DNA of 19,908 nt from JBAYJM01 sp041665065 (GTDB lineage: Bacteria > Patescibacteriota > Patescibacteriia > 2-01-FULL-39-33). The stretch covers positions 1 to 19,908 of the forward strand of contig JBAYJM010000019.1 in the NCBI GenBank assembly GCA_041665065.1, read 5' to 3'. The stretch's first letter is position 1; each line of letters begins with the position of its first letter. Below the pieces are notes generated by a model. The model had not been told where the DNA came from, did not search any database, and saw nothing but the letters and a program-made list of their open reading frames with translations. Of this stretch, positions 7,242 to 15,355 are shown piece by piece. The translations under genes were made by a program, and so were the position numbers.

Positions 7242-10067
7242 ATGGCAATTAAACGACTGGAGCTAATTTTAATATTGGCTGCATTTTTTTTATTTTTTAG
7301 TACGTGCGAAGTAGGCTTTGCAGAATGGGTTGAGCCGGGTGCTCTGCCTCCTCAAACCAATGTCGCGGCGCCGGTTAATGTGGGAAGCTCATATCAGAGC
7401 AAGCAGGGTGGATTGGGCGTTGCAGGCGGATTAGATTTTAGTTCAGCTACCGGAACCAAACTTATTATGTTGGGAAAAATTTGTTTTGGTTCAGAAAATG
7501 ATGTAAATTGCGTTTTAAACTGGAATGCGCTTTCCGGAGCAGGGCTTTGGGCATCGAGTACTAATAATTCTATTTATAACACCAATAATTCCAGGGTTGG
7601 AATTGGTACCTCAACGCCAAATAAAAAGCTCCACGTCTATGATACAAGCAATGCTGAAATTGATTTGCAAAGCACCCCGGGAACAAATAACCATTGGGGG
7701 TTGTATGTTGCCAATAGTGCTAGCGTAAATCCGCCGGCTAATAGTTTTAATATCTGGGGTATTGGAATGGGATCAGCCGGAAAAAATAGGTTGACTATCT
7801 CATCTGGTGGCGATGTCGGAGTTTCAACAACAAATCCGTTATATACTTTGGATGTTGGTGGCTGGATTCATGCCAGCGCTTCGCCAAACGCTCTTATAAA
7901 GATTGATGGCTGGGCCACAGGCAATCCGTATTTGGAGTTTGCTCAAAATGATGTCGCCAAAGCGCAAATCCAATATGTCGACAACGGTGATACATTACGT
8001 ATAAGAAATGGTGGTAATCCCGGTAATCTGGGTATTGCTATAAACACTCAGGGCAAGGTTGGTATTGCTACAACAACTTTTCCTTCCACGCTTGATTTAG
8101 TTGTCAATAATCGTGTCGGTGCCAGAGAGTATTGTGATCAGGCTGGTTTAAATTGCAAGACGATAACTTCTATGGGTGGTGGTGGTAGCTCATTATGGGC
8201 AACCAGTACGCCCAATGATGGCATCTATTATACAAGCCTAACTGGTAAAGTTGGTATTGGTACGAGCTCACCGGCCTATCCGTTGCACGTTGTGGGTTAT
8301 GAGTCAAATGGTGCGGGAGTTTCTCAGGTAATAGAAAATACCAATACTGCCGCTGTTAATAATTATGCTGGTGTAATGTTTAAATTGGGGGGGGTTAGAT
8401 ATGGCGGTATCTATGGTGGGACGGTTGGTGGCGCTGGCTATGATCTTATTAATGGTTTAAACATTGCGGCCGGGACTACGGTTCAGGATATTGGTTTTAG
8501 GGTTGGGCCATCGATTACCGGAACAGGAGGATCTGGTCCGGCCATGGTTATCAAGTCAACTGGTAAAGTCGGTATTGGGGTTACAAATCCAGAATCTGAT
8601 TTTCAAGTTGGATTAAGAACGTCTATTTCAACAGCTTCTCCTAATTCTATTTCTCTTGGAGGAACATTCAGTAGTGTTGCTGGATCAAATTTAAAATTAA
8701 AGCTTTATGATGATACCGGCACGAGTAAATATGGCTTTGGCGTTTCTTCAAGTAAATTAGATTATGCGGTGCCATCTGGAGCAAGCCATGTTTTTTATAT
8801 TAATGGCACAGAAGTTTCGAGAATAAATTCTAATGGAAATGTTGGAATCGGAACAAACATTCCAAATAAAAAATTATCTGTTATTGGGGCAATAGGCATT
8901 AATTCTGATAGTTCTTGGAGTGCTGGTGATCAGTCGTTTTTATATCTTGGTGCAGACAATCATTATATTAAAGGTAGTTATACTGGCAATGATGAATTTA
9001 AGGGTTATAGTGGAATTGATTTGTCAACAAATACTGGTATTAAAATGACTATTCTTGATTCAGGTACTGTTACTGTTAATGGTGGGTTAGCTGTTGGTAG
9101 TAACTCTATTGTTGGTCCTTTTGCTTTGGCCTCAGGAGTAAGAAGTCAATCAAATGGTACAGGATCTTTTGCATCTGGTTGGGAAAATATTGCATCAGGA
9201 AACAATTCAGTTGCTTTGGGAAGTAATAGTACTGCTTCTGCAGGCAATTCTTTTGTTATGGGTCAGAATTCAACTTCTAGCGGACCATTCTCCACAGCTT
9301 TTGGTAATTATAATATAGCCAGTGGCGCTCTATCATTTGTCGTAGGTTCTTTATCAAGGGCGGAAGGGCAATCTTCCATTGCCCTTGGCAATAGTGCGAT
9401 AGCTCATGGATTGGAGTCATTTGCAGTAGGTAATAGTTCATTAGCTAATTCCCAAGCTTCTTATGCAATTGGCAATTCCGCTCAAGCTTTAAATAATAAT
9501 TCATATGCTATTGGAGATGAAACGGTGGCAAGCGGTTATGGTTCTATGGCTTTGGGCCGTAAAATTACCGTTAGCGGTAATTATTCTGTTGGTATTGGTG
9601 TGGGGCTTTCTGGTGGTGGTACTTTGTCACAAAATAACACTTTTGCCATTATGGGGGGGAATGTCGGTATTGGTACAAACGCTCCCAGTAGCAAGTTATC
9701 CATTGAGGGTAATATTGCTGGATCTGCGGTACAGGTGAGTATTAATAACTCTTCTGCCAGTACGGATGATAATACTAGAGCTCAAATTTGCACCAGCGTT
9801 AATGGCAAGGGTAGTTCATGTATGGCAAAAAGAGATGGGTATGGCGGAGAAGCAACCCCCACTCTTATTTGGAGCGATACCGGACCATTTTTGTTTGTAG
9901 GAAGTTCGGGGGATAAATTATTAAGTATTTATCAAAGCGGTAAAGTTAATATAGGCAATGGATCATCTTATTCTGGCAAAGTAGTCTGCTATACTACCGG
10001 TGGCGAATTGGGGCACTGTACTACTGCCGTTTCCAGCAGTGGCGGTTGCACCTGCGTAGCAAACTAA
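7242..10067 (+). CDS. Large secreted repeat protein with YadA-head-like region
   Basis: The 941-residue protein starts with a signal peptide (MAIKRLELILILAAFFLFF... ending near VGFA), then a WVEPGALPPQTNVAAPVNVG module that I associate with CPR surface proteins. Seven copies of a motif like NVGIGTxxPxxKLxV begin near residues 118, 191, 272, 336, 442, 533 and 807. Residues about 630-786 are a run of roughly 14-residue units (ASG.NS.ALG / SFA.GN.S.A), the pattern of the left-handed beta-roll head of YadA-type trimeric adhesins. The carboxy end is cysteine-rich (VVCYTTGGELGHC...GGCTCVAN) and has no YadA barrel anchor, LPxTG or lysozyme-like S74 endpeptidase. A trimeric, fibre-like adhesin is the best inference. 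It opens the plus-strand unit that continues into the pilus genes. The coding frame holds a G8 (8387-8394) and a G7 tract (9653-9659). Confidence 0.88.
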   Translation: MAIKRLELILILAAFFLFFSTCEVGFAEWVEPGALPPQTNVAAPVNVGSSYQSKQGGLGVAGGLDFSSATGTKLIMLGKICFGSENDVNCVLNWNALSGAGLWASSTNNSIYNTNNSRVGIGTSTPNKKLHVYDTSNAEIDLQSTPGTNNHWGLYVANSASVNPPANSFNIWGIGMGSAGKNRLTISSGGDVGVSTTNPLYTLDVGGWIHASASPNALIKIDGWATGNPYLEFAQNDVAKAQIQYVDNGDTLRIRNGGNPGNLGIAINTQGKVGIATTTFPSTLDLVVNNRVGAREYCDQAGLNCKTITSMGGGGSSLWATSTPNDGIYYTSLTGKVGIGTSSPAYPLHVVGYESNGAGVSQVIENTNTAAVNNYAGVMFKLGGVRYGGIYGGTVGGAGYDLINGLNIAAGTTVQDIGFRVGPSITGTGGSGPAMVIKSTGKVGIGVTNPESDFQVGLRTSISTASPNSISLGGTFSSVAGSNLKLKLYDDTGTSKYGFGVSSSKLDYAVPSGASHVFYINGTEVSRINSNGNVGIGTNIPNKKLSVIGAIGINSDSSWSAGDQSFLYLGADNHYIKGSYTGNDEFKGYSGIDLSTNTGIKMTILDSGTVTVNGGLAVGSNSIVGPFALASGVRSQSNGTGSFASGWENIASGNNSVALGSNSTASAGNSFVMGQNSTSSGPFSTAFGNYNIASGALSFVVGSLSRAEGQSSIALGNSAIAHGLESFAVGNSSLANSQASYAIGNSAQALNNNSYAIGDETVASGYGSMALGRKITVSGNYSVGIGVGLSGGGTLSQNNTFAIMGGNVGIGTNAPSSKLSIEGNIAGSAVQVSINNSSASTDDNTRAQICTSVNGKGSSCMAKRDGYGGEATPTLIWSDTGPFLFVGSSGDKLLSIYQSGKVNIGNGSSYSGKVVCYTTGGELGHCTTAVSSSGGCTCVAN

Positions 10068-10084
10068 TTTTTCTCATAAAAACG

Positions 10085-11914
10085 ATGTTTTCAAAGATAA
10101 AAAAAATGGGTTTAATCAAATACGGGGTAATAATTATTTGTATTCTTATACTTTTGACATCTGCTTTATTTTTAAATTTTAAAATGAGCAATGTTTTGGG
10201 TGAAACACAATCACCATACACTTTGCTGGGCTGGATGTACAGTCAAAATTATAGTTGGATATCAATGAATTTTATTAATTGTAAAGACAATCAATATTGT
10301 ACTTGTCAAAATGGTCTCTCGTGTGCAGGCCAGACGCCATCAATTCCTTATGCCGTAAACATTGCTACAACCAGCAATGAAATCTATGGTTATGGTTGGT
10401 CGTCCTATGTGGGCTGGGTTTGTTTTGGAAATGGCAATAATCACATGCTAGGAGGCATTCCTTATGGCTGTACGGGAACACCGCCAAACGCAACACCTCT
10501 TCAGGCATCTTTTGATAGTGCCTCTGGTAAAATATCCGGATGGGCAAAGGTTCTTAGTCTTGGCGATATGGGCTGGATTTCGCTAGGAACAAGCACAAGT
10601 GATGGTTTGGCACCTTCAGCTAATCTCCCATCTTGCTATAACTGCAGTTCTATCTGTAAGCAATGGACTCCTACCGGAGTAGAAGAAGCGCCAACAACTA
10701 CGCCTTGCGTGGTTGAGCAGCTTGATTGCAAAATATGTTTTAGCACAATTAAATTTGATGGCATTAATATTCCATCGCCAACCGTGGATTCGGTCGGAGG
10801 CGGTAGTGGCCTTATTTGCGAGAACTGTTCTGACTGCACAAGAGTCAGTAGTACAATTGACATCACTACTAGCAGGACAGAGTGTCAAAATAATTGCAGT
10901 AAATGTACAAAATACGGATCATCTCTTAATTTAAATGATGGTTCTGTTGTTGGCTGGGCTTGGAATGGCTATAAAGAGTCCAGTAATACTTTTGGATCAG
11001 GGTGGATACATTTTAATGGCAATGGAGAAGTAAAAATTTTAGCGCCTTGGCTTGAGACCAAATACGGATCGGTATTTTCAGAAAAGGGCATAAGACAATG
11101 GGCTGGATCCGGCGGAAATAATGCAACATATTGTATTTTTGCTCAAAGCATATATGGAATAAAAACCGCATCAATTTCATGTCCGAATCCAATTAGTGAT
11201 ATTAACATTAAATATGTAACTTCAACAGCCACCCAAAATATTTATAGAAATGCCTTAGGCAAGATTGATATTTATGGCTTAACTACTTCAACAAATTCCG
11301 TAAATACTATAAAATATAATAAGTACGGCAATTCAATAGTCGATATTGATGTAACTCCTTTGACTGGTTCAATTAGTCTAGATAATAAAGTTTTTGTATC
11401 GGATCAAGATGTTACCATCGATGGACTGACTATAAAAAACGGCTCTAAAAACGGTAATGGAACTATAATTATCAATGGCAATCTAACCATAAACGGAGAT
11501 ATTGTTTACGATAATACTTCAAATCCAAGCAATGTAAAACAGCTGGCTTCAATTGCTTGGATTGTAAAAGGGGATTTAATAATAAGCGGCAACGTAAAAA
11601 ATGTTGTGGGCGCATTTATTGTTTTGGGTGACGGAAGTTCTTGCAAATATGATGATGGAAGTGATTGCTTGGATCGGGATTATCCGAAATATTTGCAGAA
11701 TGGTTATGGAACTATATTTAGCGGGTCGTCTCCAAATCAGTTAATTGTTTATGGTCTGATCGCGGCCAAAGCATATGATTTTAGAAGGCAATATGCCGAT
11801 CCTGAAAATGGATCAGAAACCATAGTTTACGATGGAAGACTGGTTGCAAATCCGCCGCCAGGGTTTGGCGGTTTCGCTGAAAGTTTGCCGGTTATCAGGG
11901 ATTTTCAATACTAA
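10085..11914 (+). CDS. Cysteine-rich secreted protein with GW-type repeats and solenoid-like end
   Basis: The frame is open from a TTG at 10046, but that overlaps the previous gene; the ATG at 10085 (MFSKIKKMGLIKYG) gives 609 residues with a normal signal anchor (about 9-31). Four modules of the GW..S...GWI/V type occur near residues 49-62, 103-116, 151-167 and 290-311. Twenty-two cysteines are present, clustered between 184 and 274 with CYNC, CKIC, CENC, CSDC and CSKC motifs, which may form disulfides or bind metal. Residues about 430-510 alternate short beta units (VTIDGLTIKN, TIIINGNLTINGDI, DLIISGNVKN), suggesting a beta-solenoid. Similar GW-repeat proteins are frequent near pilus genes in CPR genomes as I recall them, but I know no tested function. 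It lies 17 bases after the adhesin-like gene and 13 before pilM. Confidence 0.85.
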   Translation: MFSKIKKMGLIKYGVIIICILILLTSALFLNFKMSNVLGETQSPYTLLGWMYSQNYSWISMNFINCKDNQYCTCQNGLSCAGQTPSIPYAVNIATTSNEIYGYGWSSYVGWVCFGNGNNHMLGGIPYGCTGTPPNATPLQASFDSASGKISGWAKVLSLGDMGWISLGTSTSDGLAPSANLPSCYNCSSICKQWTPTGVEEAPTTTPCVVEQLDCKICFSTIKFDGINIPSPTVDSVGGGSGLICENCSDCTRVSSTIDITTSRTECQNNCSKCTKYGSSLNLNDGSVVGWAWNGYKESSNTFGSGWIHFNGNGEVKILAPWLETKYGSVFSEKGIRQWAGSGGNNATYCIFAQSIYGIKTASISCPNPISDINIKYVTSTATQNIYRNALGKIDIYGLTTSTNSVNTIKYNKYGNSIVDIDVTPLTGSISLDNKVFVSDQDVTIDGLTIKNGSKNGNGTIIINGNLTINGDIVYDNTSNPSNVKQLASIAWIVKGDLIISGNVKNVVGAFIVLGDGSSCKYDDGSDCLDRDYPKYLQNGYGTIFSGSSPNQLIVYGLIAAKAYDFRRQYADPENGSETIVYDGRLVANPPPGFGGFAESLPVIRDFQY

Positions 11915-11927
11915 TTTAAAAATATAA

Positions 11928-13043
11928 ATGAGTTTATTCTCAACAAATGGAAATAGTTATTTGGGCATTGATATAGGAACATCATCTATTAAGCTCTGTG
12001 AGCTTAGTGCGTTTAACGGACGGCCCAAATTACTTACCTATGGCTTTAGCGAAAGAAACGTATCATTGACTGGAACAAGTTTTTTAAATAATACAGACGA
12101 GGCAGCGTTGGCTATAAAAAATATTTGTGAAAAGGCCAATGTCCAAACTAAAAAGGCTATTACTGCATTGCCGAATTTTTCAGTATTCAGTTCAATCTTA
12201 AATTTGCCCTCAATGACAAAAAAAGAATTGGCCTCAGCCATTACCTGGGAAGCAAAAAAAATAATTCCCACCCCTTTGGATGAAATTATTTTAGATTGGA
12301 AAATAATTGAGGAGATTGATGCTGATAACTTAGGACGCCCCCAAGGCCAGATTGATAACCCGCAAGAAAATCGATCTTTAAAAAGAATTTTTTCAAAGCC
12401 CAAAAAAAATTTAAAGATTCTACTAACTGGAGCTAATAAGTCTCTGGTAAAAAAATATATTGAAGTATTTAATAAGGCTGGGCTATCATTGTTGAGTCTG
12501 GAAACAGAAAATTTTGCTATGATCAGGTCTTTGATTGGTAATGATAAGTCAAATATTATGGTTATAGATCTCGGAGCCAATACCTCAAGCATATCCGTGG
12601 TTGAAAAAGGCATTCCGGTTTTAAGTCGAAGCTTGGAGCTTGGCGGATTTATGATAACAAAAGCCATTTCCATGAGCTTAAATATCAATTTAGAAAGGGC
12701 AGAACAATTTAAGCAGGATATGTCGCTGGATAATGAAACAGCAGACAATGCCTTGCCGCAAACCGTGGAAAAGGCATTTGCGCCCATTCTTCATGAAATA
12801 AAATTTACGATTAATTTATATCAGGATCAGAACAACAAAAAAGTTGAAAAGATTATCCTTAGCGGCGGTTCGTCTCTTTTGGGTCATCTAACAAAATACT
12901 TATCAGATTTATTGGGAATAAATGTATATATTGGCGATCCTTGGGCTAGAGTTATATTTCCAATGGAATTAAAACCCATTCTTGACAGATTGGGATCAAA
13001 ATTTGCTATCTCAGTCGGATTAGCAATGAGAGATATAGAATAA
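11928..13043 (+). CDS. pilM: Type IV pilus assembly protein PilM
   Basis: PilM is a cytoplasmic actin-like ATPase-fold protein that binds the amino-terminal tail of PilN and links it to the pilus motor. The 371-residue product shows the phosphate-1 loop YLGIDIGTSSIKL (D15), the phosphate-2 segment MVIDLGANTSSISVV (D214) and the adenosine motif ILSGGSSLLGHL (G313-G314). A stretch at about 139-160 rich in Gln, Asn, Arg and Lys is a probable insertion relative to short PilM proteins. It opens the pilus assembly set and is two bases upstream of the pilN-like gene. No Shine-Dalgarno is visible; the ATG is preceded by an A/T-rich run. Confidence 0.95.
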   Translation: MSLFSTNGNSYLGIDIGTSSIKLCELSAFNGRPKLLTYGFSERNVSLTGTSFLNNTDEAALAIKNICEKANVQTKKAITALPNFSVFSSILNLPSMTKKELASAITWEAKKIIPTPLDEIILDWKIIEEIDADNLGRPQGQIDNPQENRSLKRIFSKPKKNLKILLTGANKSLVKKYIEVFNKAGLSLLSLETENFAMIRSLIGNDKSNIMVIDLGANTSSISVVEKGIPVLSRSLELGGFMITKAISMSLNINLERAEQFKQDMSLDNETADNALPQTVEKAFAPILHEIKFTINLYQDQNNKKVEKIILSGGSSLLGHLTKYLSDLLGINVYIGDPWARVIFPMELKPILDRLGSKFAISVGLAMRDIE

Positions 13044-13045
13044 TT

Positions 13046-14485
13046 ATGGCAAATATCAATTTATTACCGGAAGACTTAAGGAAGAAAGAAGAAAAAGAAT
13101 TGAAAAAATCCTCTAAAAATAAGAGGATTGTTATGGATATGAATGTTCCCCAAAGAAATGGCCGGGTCAATTTGGATGAATCTCTCGAAAAGCCATCGTT
13201 TTGGCAGAGAATTTTTGGCACACCCAATATTCCCATGATAGAAAAAACCAGAAACAAATCTTTTGAAGGGCTGCGGGCGCCAGTTACTAGTAATCTGGGT
13301 CAGCCGAATAAACCTATTATCAAGACCAAAGAAAAATGGTCTGATAAGGTTTTAGGAAAGGCGGAGTCGCCAATAAAAGAGATTGAGAGCTATCATAAAT
13401 TTGAGTCACAGGGAGCAAAGCCCATAAAACAAAATGGAGAAGTGTCTTGGAACTATAAGTCTAATAATTCAAAGGAAAATAATATTCAGAATAAGATAAC
13501 AATCGAAAATACTTATAACACTGTTAGGGATCCGCATAATATAAATGAGGGAGGAATCAACTGGAAAAGACAGGATATTGGCTCTAGTTTTTTTGCGGAG
13601 GAAAAGCCAAAACAGGATCACGCCAGAAAAGAAAATAAAGAAGGGTGGCTTGATATTTTGCGATCAATGTTTTTTCCGCATAGGCAAAAATTGGGCGTAA
13701 ACCTGGCATCTGAAGCCAACGATTTAAATAGGATGAGGCAAATGGTAAAAAATGATCAATACCATCCTTCTTATCATAAGGAAAATCATAAAGAAAAGGC
13801 GCATGATAATGATGCCCCCAGGCCCAAGGGCCATTTAGAAGCAAAAAAAGATAAAGTATCAAACCAATATCATTTAGCACCGAAGTCGGAAAAAGGAAAT
13901 TTTGATATTAATTTGATTCCGGAAGAACTAATTTATCAAACTCAGCAAAATCCCTTGGCGAAGGTGGCTGTGCTTTTACTACTGACAATTATCGGTATCG
14001 GATTGGTCGCAGCCTCTTATTATTATATTGATTATCAGCAATCAAAAATTAGCGACCAAATAGCCTTGATTCAGGAAGAAAATGTAAAATTATCCAAAGA
14101 GTTAAATGAATATAAAAAGATTCAAGAGCAGAATAATCTTAATGCCAGAAGAGTTACGGCAATCGGCAATGTTTTAGAAAGTCACATCTATTGGAGCAAA
14201 TTTTTTAAGTTGCTAGAAAAGAACACGTTAGATGATGTTTACTTCTCCAGTTTTTCTGCAGATACTTCGGGGGCAATAGCCTTGCCGGCCGTTGCTAAGG
14301 ACTATAACTCGGCAATAAATCAAATAGCGGCCTTTAGGCAGGCCAAAGATTTTGCCCAGGAAGTTAAGGTTAATTCAATGCAAATGTCTGTTGACCAAAA
14401 GAGAGGGACGAAAGCCATTGGTTTTGAAATAAAAGTTATATTGGCAAAAAATATTTTTAAACAAACAGATGACCAAGGAAATTAG
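13046..14485 (+). CDS. pilN: PilN-like pilus assembly protein with long linker and two PilM-binding-type motifs
   Basis: PilN is a bitopic inner-membrane protein whose cytoplasmic INLLP motif docks into PilM and whose outer coiled coil pairs with PilO. At 479 residues this is more than twice the usual length. The start reads MANINLLPEDLRKKEEKE, as in standard PilN. A charged, probably disordered linker follows (about 20-285), carrying hydrophobic islands SFWQRIFG (51-58) and GWLDILRSMFF (200-210). A second copy of the motif, FDINLIPEEL (286-295), then leads to the single membrane helix (about 306-328), a coiled coil (about 335-365) and a PilN-type globular end. The extra copy and the linker explain the length. 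It overlaps pilO by 17 bases. The PilN assignment is firm; the role of the linker is unknown. Confidence 0.88.
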   Translation: MANINLLPEDLRKKEEKELKKSSKNKRIVMDMNVPQRNGRVNLDESLEKPSFWQRIFGTPNIPMIEKTRNKSFEGLRAPVTSNLGQPNKPIIKTKEKWSDKVLGKAESPIKEIESYHKFESQGAKPIKQNGEVSWNYKSNNSKENNIQNKITIENTYNTVRDPHNINEGGINWKRQDIGSSFFAEEKPKQDHARKENKEGWLDILRSMFFPHRQKLGVNLASEANDLNRMRQMVKNDQYHPSYHKENHKEKAHDNDAPRPKGHLEAKKDKVSNQYHLAPKSEKGNFDINLIPEELIYQTQQNPLAKVAVLLLLTIIGIGLVAASYYYIDYQQSKISDQIALIQEENVKLSKELNEYKKIQEQNNLNARRVTAIGNVLESHIYWSKFFKLLEKNTLDDVYFSSFSADTSGAIALPAVAKDYNSAINQIAAFRQAKDFAQEVKVNSMQMSVDQKRGTKAIGFEIKVILAKNIFKQTDDQGN

Positions 14486-15047
14486 AAAACAAAAAAAGCT
14501 CAGCCTTTACTTTTTTATAGAGAGATATTTTAAAATCATCGCTCCCGTTTTGTTTATTTTGGTACTGGTTATCGGTTATTTTTTAGTAATTGGGGCTCAG
14601 CTTAAAATATACCGGGAATACAAAAATGTCAGCTTTTCAAATGCCGTAGAAGAGAACAAAAGACTAAATGATTCAAAAGCTTATTTAAAAGAAGCAGTTA
14701 AAACTAGTTTTCTCAGTCCCGAGGAAGAGAAATATTTATCAGTGGCCGTTCCGGGTGACTTTGAGTTTACCTCAATCGTTAGCCAATTAACTCCTTTGGC
14801 TCAGGCCTATGGTTTTAATGTTGTTTCAATTGAGGCTGATAAATTAAAAACAGCCAATGAATCAAATCAGCCTTATAATCTTAGAACAATCAAAATTTCC
14901 TTAAATATTTCCGGCGGCGACTACAATCAATTTAAGTCCTTTCTTGATGGCATGGAAAAGAGCGCTATGATTTTTGATATTCAGTCGGTCAGTTTTGGCA
15001 AGAATAATTCATTCCAACTTGAGATTTTAGGTTATTATTTTAAATAA
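14469..15047 (+). CDS. pilO: Type IV pilus assembly protein PilO
   Basis: The 192-residue product has a basic cytoplasmic tail, one membrane helix (about 22-44), a coiled-coil segment (about 45-85, with NAVEENKRLNDSKAYLKEAV) and a ferredoxin-like PilO end (about 90-192). PilO pairs with PilN in the periplasm-side alignment complex. Layout, length and position after pilN support this, though the primary sequence is diverged, as is normal for the family. It overlaps the end of pilN by 17 bases and is followed after one base by the next gene. Confidence 0.9.
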   Translation: MTKEIRKQKKLSLYFFIERYFKIIAPVLFILVLVIGYFLVIGAQLKIYREYKNVSFSNAVEENKRLNDSKAYLKEAVKTSFLSPEEEKYLSVAVPGDFEFTSIVSQLTPLAQAYGFNVVSIEADKLKTANESNQPYNLRTIKISLNISGGDYNQFKSFLDGMEKSAMIFDIQSVSFGKNNSFQLEILGYYFK

Positions 15048-15048
15048 T

Positions 15049-15348
15049 ATGGCGAAGAAAAAAAAGGTTTTAAAGCTTAGCATCTTAATTATCATTATGG
15101 CTTTTTTTGTTGGTGGCTATTTTTATTTAAATTATTATTTTAATTCTTCTTTTGAGAGGGACAGTAAAAATCTTAATTTGTTGCCGGACAGCACAAAATT
15201 GCCTCTTAACAAAAAATTGAAAGAAAGTGTGGTATCTGATTTGCAAAAGTTAAAACAATATGGCAATTGGCCGATTGGTACTGTCGAAACAAGCCCCGCT
15301 AGAGGCAATCCATTCCAGGAAAAAATTTTAGAAGAAGAAGTTAAGTAA
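15049..15348 (+). CDS. Small membrane-anchored protein in the pilP position
   Basis: This 99-residue protein has a lysine-rich start (MAKKKKVLK), one membrane helix (about 9-29) and a short outward tail with a PIGTVETSPARGNPF segment near the end. It sits in pilMNO-x-pilB order, where pilP is found in many bacteria, and PilP proteins often carry a ..RDPF-like segment ahead of the folded domain. Here there is no room for the folded PilP domain, and no secretin PilQ is expected in a cell without an outer membrane. I therefore see it as a minimal PilP-like or PilN/PilO accessory protein, by position only; it may instead be an unrelated single-pass component. Confidence 0.8.
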   Translation: MAKKKKVLKLSILIIIMAFFVGGYFYLNYYFNSSFERDSKNLNLLPDSTKLPLNKKLKESVVSDLQKLKQYGNWPIGTVETSPARGNPFQEKILEEEVK

Positions 15349-15355
15349 AGTAAAT

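Noticed and set aside
7242..10067. Phage tail-fibre origin of the VGIGT-repeat protein
   Set aside because: Such repeats occur in tail fibres, but no phage structural, packaging or integrase gene is near, the protein has a signal peptide, and there is no S74 chaperone domain.
10046..10084. Longer GW-repeat protein starting at TTG 10046
   Set aside because: It would overlap the previous gene by 22 bases and use TTG; ATG 10085 gives a standard signal anchor.
12038..12787. Long open frame (249 codons) on the minus strand opposite pilM
   Set aside because: It lies wholly inside a confident pilM gene, has no family features, and is explained by codon use of pilM.
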